Positions 7,690 through 16,482 of a stretch of DNA of 50,712 bases are shown one piece after another; the stretch's first letter is position 1; every line of letters begins with the position of its first letter. The notes under the pieces are model-generated. The model was not told the DNA's origin. It saw only the letters and a program-made list of their open reading frames with translations, and did no database searches. Position numbers and translations under genes: made by a program. The stretch is from Candidatus Methanoplasma sp. (GTDB taxonomy: Archaea; Thermoplasmatota; Thermoplasmata; Methanomassiliicoccales; Methanomethylophilaceae): positions 1-50,712 of the forward strand of contig JAISJG010000013.1 in NCBI GenBank assembly GCA_031261625.1, read 5' to 3'.

Positions 7690-9372
7690 TCACAACATCA
7701 CGATGAAGAATACCACGAATGATATTATCAGCGCGAGTGCACGGCCCACTTCATTAGCGGCTCCAAGCACATCTCCGTTGACGTATCCGAAGTTCTTGTT
7801 CGCTATCTTCGACATCAGGAAACCGGTTCCTATGGATACTGCCGCAGATGCTACTATTGCAACTATAGCAGATATTATCGTGTGGGATTCGAAGGGTGTG
7901 GCTCCTGTGATCACCAGTGCGATGATTCCCAATACGAAGAACGAAGCGACTGCGAGGCCCACGGACAGTATTGTTGAGAACAGAAGGCTGTTTATGTCCG
8001 TCTGTCTGACCTGTTCCGATGCCATTCCGTTGCCTGGTTCTCCGAATGCTGCGGTAGCTACCATTGCATTCTTGGCGAATATCTCAACAACTGCGATTAC
8101 TGCAACTATTGCAAAGAGTCCTCCTATGCTTGACAGGAATCCGAATGATATCAGCGTTACAATCAATGCGAATGCTACTCCGCCTGCACCGACACGTGAG
8201 TCTTTTAGTGCCCTGATGTGTTTTTCCCTGTCACCACTGACTACGATACCGTCACCGAAGTCCGCAAGTCCGTCGAAGTGAAGGAACTTGGAAAGAACGA
8301 ATACCGCGCCCAGAGACAGAGCAGCGGCAGCTGTTCCTAGAGGCATATCCGGAATGTAGACTGTACCGAATCCGGGGATCGTTGTAATAAAATTCGGAGA
8401 TCCGATTTTAAAGAATATTGCAGCGATCACTGCAGCGATCACTCCTATGATCAAACCTGCTATCGGAGCAAGGAACATCTTACTTTCAGTGGCTTTTATG
8501 TCGCTTTCGGTAACATTGAGTTTGAATATGGTGAAGAATGAGATTATTCCTTTCAATGCTCCGTCGATACCTCCGACGGGTGCATTGTTGTTATTCGCAT
8601 ACTGCTGATCATATCCCTGGTTGTATCCGGGATTGTATTCAGCATTATTCTCCTGTTTGGGTTCCTGTTCCGCCTGGGAATCCAGTCCGTAACGGTCCCA
8701 CTGTTCTTCCTGTTTAGGTGGTTCCTGTCTGGGTGCCTGGTAGCCGTACTCATCTGGCTGTGCAGGTGCTGGCTCTTGTTTGACAGGCTCGTCGTAACGG
8801 GGTGTTTCCGGAGCTTTATACTCCGTCTTCGGCTCGCTGACAGCGGGTTCCGGCACATATGCGGGTATCGGTGCCGCCTTCGGCGGTTCCGGTTTGTATT
8901 CCTGCCTTACAGGCTCCTGATACACAGGTTCCGGTTTATGCTCTACAACCGGTTCCGGGGCGGGTGCCGCCTTCGGCGGTTCCGGTTTGTATTCCTGTCT
9001 GACCGAATCCTGATACACAGGTTCCGGTGGCCGTGCGGACCTTATAGGTTCTGACGGAACTGCACTGGGTGCCTCCGGCACTGCCGGTTTTGGTTCCGCT
9101 TTCGGCGGAGCCTTGAAATCTGCTGCGTTCAGTGTCCTGCGTGTCCTTGGCGGTGTGGCAGGCTGAGGCTCTTCTATCGGTTGCGGTTCCGGCTCAGGTA
9201 CAGATTCCTGTACCGGTTCGGGTGCAGATTCTGGTACCGCTTCCACTGGAGTTTGAACTTTATCAAAACTGTCGATGTCGGTCTGAACATCGATCTTGGT
9301 CTCCTGTGTCACAGGCGGTGTTTCGTCTGGTCCACTGGTCTTTGACCGGGCATCATTTTGTTCGTCTGGCAT
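7690..9372 (-). CDS. cobS: Adenosylcobinamide-GDP ribazoletransferase CobS with long disordered N-terminal extension
   Basis: The C-terminal 250 or so residues are the polytopic membrane enzyme CobS, which joins AdoCbi-GDP to alpha-ribazole (phosphate). The catalytic loop KFLHFDGLADFGDG, DSRVGAGGVAF and NGDVLGAANEVGRAL are all present. The N-terminal 300 or so residues are unlike the family: they are rich in Pro, Glu, Gln and Tyr, with repeated units such as EPVYQEPVRQEYKPEPPKAA, and are surely disordered. The ATG at 9372 has a GTGAT ribosome binding site and lies outside cbiS. The frame stays open further upstream to 9510, overlapping the cbiS end, but without an SD. The tail may tether other enzymes of the pathway at the membrane (inference). 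Confidence 0.9.
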   Translation of the reverse strand: MPDEQNDARSKTSGPDETPPVTQETKIDVQTDIDSFDKVQTPVEAVPESAPEPVQESVPEPEPQPIEEPQPATPPRTRRTLNAADFKAPPKAEPKPAVPEAPSAVPSEPIRSARPPEPVYQDSVRQEYKPEPPKAAPAPEPVVEHKPEPVYQEPVRQEYKPEPPKAAPIPAYVPEPAVSEPKTEYKAPETPRYDEPVKQEPAPAQPDEYGYQAPRQEPPKQEEQWDRYGLDSQAEQEPKQENNAEYNPGYNQGYDQQYANNNNAPVGGIDGALKGIISFFTIFKLNVTESDIKATESKMFLAPIAGLIIGVIAAVIAAIFFKIGSPNFITTIPGFGTVYIPDMPLGTAAAALSLGAVFVLSKFLHFDGLADFGDGIVVSGDREKHIRALKDSRVGAGGVAFALIVTLISFGFLSSIGGLFAIVAVIAVVEIFAKNAMVATAAFGEPGNGMASEQVRQTDINSLLFSTILSVGLAVASFFVLGIIALVITGATPFESHTIISAIVAIVASAAVSIGTGFLMSKIANKNFGYVNGDVLGAANEVGRALALIISFVVFFIVML

Positions 9373-9449
9373 TATATCACTATCCGAAGCATTATCCACT
9401 GATTTAATACATCCCCCATCTGATCGCAACATATGGATATTTACGACCG

Positions 9450-10595
9450 TTAACGCCTGTCGAACAGCGCCGTGTAGACATGGGACATTATGCCTCCGAC
9501 CAGGCCGCATACAGTGTCATCGAGGAACGGCCCCAACTCTCCGATGATGCCGGGTTTGTGGCGGTCGAAACGGTGGAACTCGAAAATACCTCTCGTTCCT
9601 GCGATGTATTGGGCTATCTGCATTCCGAATATCTCGTCGGCGATCAGGTGTATCGGATCCGTCGCGTACATACCGCGCGGCATGGCGCATATACAGTCTT
9701 TGTTACCCAGTTCCTCGAGTGCGATGGCCCCCTGTACCAGTGATGAGATGTTGATATCCTCGCAGAGAATATCCAGCTTCTCGTCGAACAGCCTTTTTAT
9801 CTCTGCTGTATCCCACTCCGGATTAGGGATGTATAATTCCAATGCGGCCTCCCACATCTTCTCTCTGGGAACACCGGCATCCTTGAGTCTGTCGACGAAT
9901 GTCCCGATATACGGGAAGTCCCCGCGCTTCACCAGATTGCTGATGACCGCCGCCTTGACTGAACGTGCCATGGCTATCCCGATGGGGACGCCGGTACCGG
10001 AGAATTCCGTCTTCGGACCTTCTATCGGAGAAACGACAGCAACGGCATCGGACGTCGTCCCCGTCTCTTTGTATCCCAATGCGGCCAACGCTGCCGATTT
10101 CGCCTCTATTATGGGCATCAGAAGATTGATCTTGGCCTCGATGGTAAGCGGAACGGGTGAAACACCGATGATATTGATAGTCCCTGCCAGAAGGATCCTG
10201 TACCTCTCCTGGGATATTCTGAATCTCTCGTCCCAGTTCTCAATGAGATCCCCGGCGACCACATGGTTGCTGAGCCCGGCGGTTGCTGCGGCATATGCCG
10301 TAACGCCCTCATACTCATGTTCCGAATCGGAGAACACGTACTTCACCTCCGCAGCGGTCATGAATCCCACCGCATCGTCCGGAATTCCGTACTTTTTCTG
10401 AACGTTGTGGAGTTCGCCTATCGGGTCCTCTATGAAATGATGATGCGGGACCTGCATGATGAACAAAGTATCAGTGATATTATGTCCGCCGTTGAGAACG
10501 GCGCTGCTCAGTACTTCCATCCTTTCCGTCAGGTACAGAACGGCTGTGGCCATCTCCCCGTCCATGAATATCTTCGTGCCTTTTACGTACTTCAT
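9450..10595 (-). CDS. cbiS: Bifunctional adenosylcobinamide amidohydrolase / alpha-ribazole-phosphate phosphatase CbiS
   Basis: The 381-aa protein is a CbiZ-CobZ fusion of the type described as CbiS in Methanopyrus. The first 205 or so residues are CbiZ: VLSSAVLNGGHN, TAAEVKYVF, AAATAGLSNHVVAGDL, GTINIIGVSPVPLT, EAKSAALAALGYKETGTTSD. This half cuts the amide bond of imported corrinoids to release adenosylcobyric acid for rebuilding. The second half (about 210-381) is a PgpA/CobZ-like phosphatase with GPKTEFSGTGVPIGIAMARS, HLIADEIFGMQIAQYIAGT and FHRFDRHKPGIIGELG. It would dephosphorylate alpha-ribazole phosphate or the complete cobamide phosphate. The start overlaps the cbiB stop as ATGA with an upstream GAGATGAT. 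Together the domains point to salvage and remodelling rather than de novo ring synthesis. Confidence 0.92.
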   Translation of the reverse strand: MKYVKGTKIFMDGEMATAVLYLTERMEVLSSAVLNGGHNITDTLFIMQVPHHHFIEDPIGELHNVQKKYGIPDDAVGFMTAAEVKYVFSDSEHEYEGVTAYAAATAGLSNHVVAGDLIENWDERFRISQERYRILLAGTINIIGVSPVPLTIEAKINLLMPIIEAKSAALAALGYKETGTTSDAVAVVSPIEGPKTEFSGTGVPIGIAMARSVKAAVISNLVKRGDFPYIGTFVDRLKDAGVPREKMWEAALELYIPNPEWDTAEIKRLFDEKLDILCEDINISSLVQGAIALEELGNKDCICAMPRGMYATDPIHLIADEIFGMQIAQYIAGTRGIFEFHRFDRHKPGIIGELGPFLDDTVCGLVGGIMSHVYTALFDRR

Positions 10596-11626
10596 ATTAT
10601 CATCTCAATTAAATCGTGTAATAAATTCTCCATGTAGATCTGCACGTGGACCCCGATGAAAACGAACAACGGCAAAGTGATAACGAGAATGAAGATTATG
10701 GATGTCCACTCGACAAGACGGTAACATCTCGATATGTCTTCTATCGATGGCATCGGTCCCTTCCCCATCACGTATACGTCCTTCTTTTCCATGGATATCC
10801 CCAATGCCGCAGCGACCGCGGTCATGGGCCATCCGCTGTTCGGACTGGGCGTTTTACGGTGTTCTTCCATGGCCGCAGCGATAACTCCTTTGTAATTATA
10901 ACGCATGAGCCAGGCAGTGAATGCAACGAACACGGGGGATATTCTGGAAGTTACATATCCGAGGACATCATCGAACTTCGCCGGGAAGAATCCCAGGTGA
11001 CCGTATTTGTCGTTCAGGTACCCCCACATCGCATCCATCAGGTTAGCACATCTGAACATTACCGCGCCCGGAACTCCGAGGAACCCGAAATAGAATACCG
11101 GAGAACAGATGCTGTCCACAAGATTCTCGGATATCGTTTCGCAACATGACGATGCTATATGCTCGGCATCCATTCCTTTGGTCTTGCGGCTGACGATCAT
11201 CTGGACTTTAGCAGCAGCATCTTCTGTCCTGCCTTCTTCCAGATCCTTCTGAATCGGCCTGCAGTGATGCCTGAACGAATATACCGCGAACGAGAACTTG
11301 AATATGACAGCGGAAGCGACTATCCAGAGTATCTCTCCCAACGATGTCTGTATGTTATCGTATTGGAAAGTGTAATCCGCCAGATAATAGCGGAGAACAG
11401 TACAAATCAGTGTTGCGATCGTCCAAAATAGAAGGAATACGCCCAAGTACGATAGCATTCCCCATACGCGGTTCCATTTCGATGCCCGGTTCTTTATACG
11501 GCGGTCCAGCCATCCGACGGTGTTGCCTATCCATCTCAGCGGGTGCAGAGCGTTGGGAGGCTCTCCGATACGGTCTATTACGATTGCAAGAAGAACGATT
11601 AATATCGCATCGAACCAGAGTTCCAT
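10592..11626 (-). CDS. cbiB: Adenosylcobinamide-phosphate synthase CbiB
   Basis: CbiB condenses adenosylcobyric acid with (R)-1-aminopropan-2-ol phosphate to form adenosylcobinamide phosphate at the membrane. The 344-aa protein has several hydrophobic segments and the family motifs IDRIGEPPNALHPLRWIG near the N-terminus, SCCETISENLVDSICSPVFYF near the middle, YGHLGFFPAKFDDVLGYV and HRKTPSPNSGWPMTAVAAAL. A textbook GAGGTGATC ribosome binding site precedes the ATG and overlaps the cobD stop. It lies between the aminopropanol-phosphate enzyme CobD and the amidohydrolase CbiS that makes its other substrate. Confidence 0.94.
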   Translation of the reverse strand: MELWFDAILIVLLAIVIDRIGEPPNALHPLRWIGNTVGWLDRRIKNRASKWNRVWGMLSYLGVFLLFWTIATLICTVLRYYLADYTFQYDNIQTSLGEILWIVASAVIFKFSFAVYSFRHHCRPIQKDLEEGRTEDAAAKVQMIVSRKTKGMDAEHIASSCCETISENLVDSICSPVFYFGFLGVPGAVMFRCANLMDAMWGYLNDKYGHLGFFPAKFDDVLGYVTSRISPVFVAFTAWLMRYNYKGVIAAAMEEHRKTPSPNSGWPMTAVAAALGISMEKKDVYVMGKGPMPSIEDISRCYRLVEWTSIIFILVITLPLFVFIGVHVQIYMENLLHDLIEMII

Positions 11627-11630
11627 ACGA

Positions 11631-12740
11631 TCACCTCAGCTCTTTCAAAGCATTCTCCGCGGCGCTGACGAAAGCATCATTGCGCTGACGGTCTTTAACG
11701 CTGAATCTTACGAACCATTCGAAAGGCTCTCCGAAGGATGCACAATCCCTGACCATTATCCTGCCTTTAAGCATAAGTTTCTGGAACTCTGCGGATTTAA
11801 TCCCTAATGATTTTAAGGAATTGAAATAGAAGAATGAATCGGCGATATCCCCAACGGGGAATCCGATGTCCAACAGTTGGGAATGCATGACCTTGGACTC
11901 TTCCGCCATGATGCGGGCGGCATTCTCTACATAGCCCATATGGTCGCGGATCAGGATATCGGCAACGGTCTGCTCGATCTGACCCATATTCCAGGTCATT
12001 CTGATCTTGTCCATCGCTTCGATGAGCGAAGGATCTGCGAACCCGAATCCTACTCTTATCCCTGGAATGGCGAATGATTTTGTTAGCGACCCCGCAACGA
12101 CCAGATTATTGTATCTTTTCACTTCACTGGCACATGATATTTCCTTGTGTTCGGGAACAAGCTCCAGAAGGGTCTCGTCAAGGAAAACCAGAACATTACT
12201 GTCCCTGCATTCCTTCACGATCTCCAGTATCTTCTTTTTAGGTTCGATGCGACCTGTGGGATTATTGGGATTGCAGATATAGAATGCTTTGATCCCTGAT
12301 GATATGGCTTCGGTGATCTTCTCCCTGTCTATCCTGAAATCGTCTTTTTCCTGCAGTTTGTTGAAACGGATATCCGCACCGACTATCCTGCACTGCTGCG
12401 TGTATTCCGCGAACGATGGTGAATTGAGAAGCACCTTGTCTCCGCTTTCAATGAATGCATTTGGGAAATTGCGAATAATCTCGGATGATCCCGCACCGAC
12501 CGTCACATTCTCCGTACCGACCCCGAATTCCTTCGAGATCGTCTCTTTCAGAACGTGACACGAGTCGTCCGGATAATGGCCGACCTCGCCTAACGCTTCC
12601 GCGACTATCTCGGGTAAACATTCAGGCGGGCCGAACGGATTGAGATTATGGCTGTAATCCTCGATCCCTTCTATCTTCCACGCCTGTCCCCCGTGGACTG
12701 TCTTCGGTAGGGCTGCCAGGGCCTTTTTTGCGTAGCTCAT
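11631..12740 (-). CDS. cobD: L-threonine-O-3-phosphate decarboxylase CobD (HisC-like PLP enzyme)
   Basis: This 369-aa fold-type I PLP protein belongs to the HisC/CobD group. It would decarboxylate threonine phosphate to aminopropanol phosphate, the linker used by CbiB. Visible are YSHNLNPFGPPECLPE, GAGSSEIIRNFPNAF, YICNPNNPTG, VFLDETLLEL, the lysine-bearing SLTKSFAIPGIRVGF, and VRDCASFG near the C-terminus, a CobD-like replacement of the HisC ending. Context (cbiB immediately downstream, sharing overlapping signals) favours CobD over histidinol-phosphate aminotransferase. A GGAGGAT ribosome binding site precedes the ATG. A TATA-like ATTTATAAT at about 12766-12774 (minus strand) could give this sub-operon its own promoter. 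Confidence 0.85.
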   Translation of the reverse strand: MSYAKKALAALPKTVHGGQAWKIEGIEDYSHNLNPFGPPECLPEIVAEALGEVGHYPDDSCHVLKETISKEFGVGTENVTVGAGSSEIIRNFPNAFIESGDKVLLNSPSFAEYTQQCRIVGADIRFNKLQEKDDFRIDREKITEAISSGIKAFYICNPNNPTGRIEPKKKILEIVKECRDSNVLVFLDETLLELVPEHKEISCASEVKRYNNLVVAGSLTKSFAIPGIRVGFGFADPSLIEAMDKIRMTWNMGQIEQTVADILIRDHMGYVENAARIMAEESKVMHSQLLDIGFPVGDIADSFFYFNSLKSLGIKSAEFQKLMLKGRIMVRDCASFGEPFEWFVRFSVKDRQRNDAFVSAAENALKELR

Positions 12741-12798
12741 TCTATCCTCCCATGTATGATGGTTGGATTATAAATCCTGTTGCACATCCGCAGTGATC

Positions 12799-13602
12799 TC
12801 AGAGGTGATGCTTCCCGGCGAATTTCTTCGGTAGTACGAACAGCTCGCCGTCACGGTCGAAACCCACAGATGCGTTGACTTCGTACACTTCCTCTATCAG
12901 ATCTTCGGTGATCACTTCTTTCGGATCCCCTATGGCGATGATCTCTCCCGCTTTCATGATTATACACTGCTGACAGTATCTCGCCATAAGCGAAATGTCG
13001 TGCTCTGCCACAAGGACGGTCATATCCTTCTCGACCATCGCGCTGAGGTATTCCATCACTTCCAGCTTGTATTTCATATCGAGGTGAGAAGTCGGTTCGT
13101 CGACCAGCATCAGTCTCGGCTCCTGAACGTATGCTTTGGCAATCAGGACACGCTGTCTCTCTCCCGACGACAGCATATTGAGCGGCCTGTCCATTAGTCT
13201 CTCTACACCGAATTTTTTAAGTGCATCAATGACCGCGGATTCATCATTATCCGTTTCCCACCACAGATTCTTCAGGTGCGGATATCTGCCGAGCATAATA
13301 GTTTCGTAAACCGTAAGACCGAAACTGTTCCTGAGCTCCGCAGGAACGTTGGATACTTTCTTTGCGATCTCGGACGCGCCCATCGGCACCACGGAACTGC
13401 CGTCGAGAAGGATATCTCCCGATGACATCGCATGCATCTTGTTGACACATTTCATCATCGTGGTCTTCCCACAGCCGTTCGGACCGATAAGCCCGACCAG
13501 TCTCCCTGCACCTATTTTGAACGAAACGTCCTTGACCGCATGGAATCCGTCTTCGTAGAATTTGTTCAGATTCCTCATTTCGAGGAGCGGCACTTCATCC
13601 AT
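12799..13602 (-). CDS. btuD: Cobalamin-type ABC transporter ATPase BtuD
   Basis: A 267-aa ABC ATPase of the FecCD/BtuCD importer class. It has Walker A GPNGCGKTTMMK, a signature LSSGERQRVLIAKA, Walker B LMLVDEPTSHLD and a switch His in LVAEHDISL. The gene overlaps the end of the btuC fusion gene by eight bases and its GGGAGGATG ribosome binding site lies inside that gene. It would power uptake through BtuC. The corrinoid assignment rests on position between the fused BtuF/BtuC genes and the cobamide biosynthesis genes. Heme or siderophore specificity cannot be excluded by sequence alone. Confidence 0.88.
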   Translation of the reverse strand: MDEVPLLEMRNLNKFYEDGFHAVKDVSFKIGAGRLVGLIGPNGCGKTTMMKCVNKMHAMSSGDILLDGSSVVPMGASEIAKKVSNVPAELRNSFGLTVYETIMLGRYPHLKNLWWETDNDESAVIDALKKFGVERLMDRPLNMLSSGERQRVLIAKAYVQEPRLMLVDEPTSHLDMKYKLEVMEYLSAMVEKDMTVLVAEHDISLMARYCQQCIIMKAGEIIAIGDPKEVITEDLIEEVYEVNASVGFDRDGELFVLPKKFAGKHHL

Positions 13603-16474
13603 CGTACATCCTCCCTCTCTTTATCAGCAGATAGGCGAACACAGGCACTCCTATTATCGTTGTTATCGCACCCACCGGCAGCTCGATCGGTATCCATATC
13701 ATCCTTGCTACCAGATCGGCGAATAACATAAGGGCCGCACCCACCACTATCGAAGCGGGAAGTACCAACCTGTGGTCGCCTCCCAGGATCATACGGCATA
13801 TGTGCGGAACGACGAGTCCGACGAACCCGATTATTCCCACGAATGCAACGCATATCGATGTAAGTATTGACGCAAGAATGAGCATCCATCTGTTGAACCT
13901 CTTGACATTCAGTCCCATCTGCTGCGCCTGATCCTCTCCCAGAAGGACGAGGTTCATTTCCTTGGCCCATAACAACGGTATGAACGACAGGAACAACGCA
14001 GGGAAGAAGACCAGCCAAACGGTGTCCCATCCGATAGACGAGAAACTGCCGTAGAGCCAGTTGATGGCACTGTGCAGTTTATCCGAATTCGCCGTGGTCA
14101 TCAGTACGGTCATAAGCGACGAGAATGCAAGGCCTACAACAACTCCCGCAAGAACATAATTGGTGGATGATCCTCCCGCCTTCTCGGCGAGGAGCATCGT
14201 TACGCCGAATGCGAACAATCCTCCGACTATGGCCATGATCGGCATGGCGAAGTTGGTTCCCGCAAGCAATCCGAAGAACGTGAAATTAGCCGTGATAGCG
14301 GCGACCGCCAGGGTTCCGGCTCCGGACGATACACCCATTATGTAAGGATCGACCAACGGATTACGGATGATCGCCTGATATATCGAACCCGCAATTGCCA
14401 GCCCCATTCCCACACCCACCGCGGCTATCGCCCTGGGAAGACGGGAATGATAGACGAGTACTTCCTGATCCGTCAGATTGTTACCGCCTTTTCCGATCGC
14501 CGATACCAATGATGACAACGCCTCGCCCATGGGAATGTTGTACGGTCCGAATGACAGACACATCAGGAACATCACGAACGATACTATCGTTCCTATTATC
14601 AGAACCACTGCCAGTTTACGTTTATTCTGTTTCGTCTTTGACAAACGAGAATCATTGGTACCTGTGATCTGCCCTAAACGCTGTTTAAGGTATGAGGATC
14701 CGGACATGTTCTTTGTTTTTCTTATGTGGAAAGAATACACCACGAAAGCGACTATCAGAACTACAAGAATGAGCAGTGCTACGATCCACCATGATATGCC
14801 TGATGATTCCTGAGCAGGTTCGGGAACAAGTTCTCCTTCGATCGAATAGAATCCGCCGTCGGTCCCGGAATAAATGTAATTGTCGATCACGGTAGGTGCG
14901 GCCATGACATAGTCGTCGACCGCTTCCGGCTGTTGGAACTTTCCTTTTATGTTCCCGTCTAGATCGAGAGTGTAAATATATTGGCCTCTGTTGTAATCCG
15001 TAAGGATTACCGTATCTCCGTTCACCAGAACAAGTCCTGCTTTGACGGTCCCGAACTGCTCGTTCAATACGACGAAATCACCGTTGAGGTCCATCCTCCC
15101 CAACGGGGCATTGATAGCTGTGAAATATACTCCTTTGAATCCATCATTAATAACCGGAAGGATGAAACTTCCTGTCAGTCCGGTATCCATGGTTTTCGAT
15201 GTCTGCGTCAGTGTGTTGGTGACCGCATCGAATTTGTAAATGGCTATTCCGCCGTTCAGATTGTTCATTCCGCGGCCGTCATCGAAGGGTACGAAAATAC
15301 TGTCACCGACGACTACTGGCACATTCACACCTCCGGTGGTGTTGCCTCTGCTGTCCGTTATTGTATATACCGTCTCTGAAGTAAGAAGATTCCCGTTGGT
15401 CTTGTTGATCACATACAATGTACCGTCAAGTGCTCCCACATAGATCTGGTTCCCTGAGACCATGGCATTCATGTAATAGATAGACCCGCCCACAGCGGTC
15501 TTCCACAGGACCTTCATGTTGTATGCGGGACCGAATCCGGGGTCTACGGCATAGACATAACCGTTACTGGAACCGAAATACAGGACGCCGGAATCGAATG
15601 AAAGCGATGACGGACCTGAAGCGTATGAGTTTCCGAGAAGCGGATGATCCCTTGTCAGAGGTATTTCTAAGGATCTTACATCCGCATTCCCGTCCCCGGG
15701 GCCACTCAAAGGTATACGGTAGAGATGACCTTCGGTAGCGGGAAGGAAGTAATACCCTCCTGCTATGGCCCCCGTGGCCGTTTCATAACCTGCCCCTTCA
15801 GGATATTCGAAGTGCCACAGTTCTTCGAACGAGAATCTGTCGTATGCGTAAAGTGCCGGTCCTGTACCGTCCGTACTTCCTCCTGCAACAACGAATACCT
15901 TATCTCCCGCCACGAGCGGCGATCCACAGACCATATTCTTATCGCCGTAGCTTTTCTCGAACGCCTTAACCGCATCTTCACTGGAACGGATTGCCGTCTG
16001 TGAGGCTGACTGAACCGCATCCCCTCTTGTCATTACCCATGATGACTGATAATCCGGTGTTTCGATAGGAATTCCGTAAGATGAGTAGAATCCCAATGCA
16101 ATGCTGCTTCCGGAATATACTGTAGAAACATCAAGAGCTGTTTTCAACCATTGGCTGCCTGTCCAGACGTAATAGTTCCATAATGAACTGACCGAACCGC
16201 CGGAACCGCTGACAACTGTGGAATTGATACCGTTTATCGTGAATGTAGATCCGGACTGTTCGTATGTCAATTCCAGTTTATCCAACGCACTTTTGATGAC
16301 ACCCATGGCAGTAGGTTGGGATGCGTCTGCGGAGATCCAATATGTTTCTCCGTTGCCCATATCGATGAGGACCATTTTACCGTCATCGACCTCACCGTCC
16401 GAAACAGTGGAGAATGACGCGGGAATCAGCAGAAGTGCCAGCGCAAATATGATCACGTAATATTTTGTCCTCAT
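13595..16474 (-). CDS. btuC: Fused DUF4430 - PQQ-type beta-propeller - BtuC permease (959 aa)
   Basis: The protein begins with a signal peptide (MRTKYYVIIFALALLLIPA). A DUF4430 (transcobalamin C-terminal-like) domain follows at about 30-145, with ISADASQPTAMGVIKSALDK and LWNYYVWTGSQWLKT. Residues of about 160-545 form a beta-propeller of PQQ-like repeats (LYAYDRFSFEELWHF, GYVYAVDPG, GTLYVINKTNGNLL). A transmembrane helix (WWIVALLILVVLIVAFVVY) leads to a short cytosolic linker. The last 340 or so residues are a complete FecCD/BtuC permease: SRLPRAIAAVGVGMGLAIAG, RNPLVDPYIMGVSSGAGTLA, FVGIIGFVGLVVPHICRM, ELPVGAITTIIGVPVF. Normal BtuC is about 340 aa. The topology puts the extra domains outside the cell, joined to the channel. 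It starts after a GAGTGAT ribosome binding site nine bases from btuF. Confidence 0.9.
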   Translation of the reverse strand: MRTKYYVIIFALALLLIPASFSTVSDGEVDDGKMVLIDMGNGETYWISADASQPTAMGVIKSALDKLELTYEQSGSTFTINGINSTVVSGSGGSVSSLWNYYVWTGSQWLKTALDVSTVYSGSSIALGFYSSYGIPIETPDYQSSWVMTRGDAVQSASQTAIRSSEDAVKAFEKSYGDKNMVCGSPLVAGDKVFVVAGGSTDGTGPALYAYDRFSFEELWHFEYPEGAGYETATGAIAGGYYFLPATEGHLYRIPLSGPGDGNADVRSLEIPLTRDHPLLGNSYASGPSSLSFDSGVLYFGSSNGYVYAVDPGFGPAYNMKVLWKTAVGGSIYYMNAMVSGNQIYVGALDGTLYVINKTNGNLLTSETVYTITDSRGNTTGGVNVPVVVGDSIFVPFDDGRGMNNLNGGIAIYKFDAVTNTLTQTSKTMDTGLTGSFILPVINDGFKGVYFTAINAPLGRMDLNGDFVVLNEQFGTVKAGLVLVNGDTVILTDYNRGQYIYTLDLDGNIKGKFQQPEAVDDYVMAAPTVIDNYIYSGTDGGFYSIEGELVPEPAQESSGISWWIVALLILVVLIVAFVVYSFHIRKTKNMSGSSYLKQRLGQITGTNDSRLSKTKQNKRKLAVVLIIGTIVSFVMFLMCLSFGPYNIPMGEALSSLVSAIGKGGNNLTDQEVLVYHSRLPRAIAAVGVGMGLAIAGSIYQAIIRNPLVDPYIMGVSSGAGTLAVAAITANFTFFGLLAGTNFAMPIMAIVGGLFAFGVTMLLAEKAGGSSTNYVLAGVVVGLAFSSLMTVLMTTANSDKLHSAINWLYGSFSSIGWDTVWLVFFPALFLSFIPLLWAKEMNLVLLGEDQAQQMGLNVKRFNRWMLILASILTSICVAFVGIIGFVGLVVPHICRMILGGDHRLVLPASIVVGAALMLFADLVARMIWIPIELPVGAITTIIGVPVFAYLLIKRGRMYDG

Positions 16475-16482
16475 CTAATCAC

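Noticed and set aside
9373..9510. Upstream extension of cobS to 9510
   Set aside because: It overlaps cbiS in another frame and lacks a Shine-Dalgarno sequence, while the ATG at 9372 has GTGAT.
9490..10401. A 303-codon plus-strand frame opposite cbiS
   Set aside because: It mirrors the codon pattern of cbiS; the translation is Ser/Pro/Ala-rich without family features.
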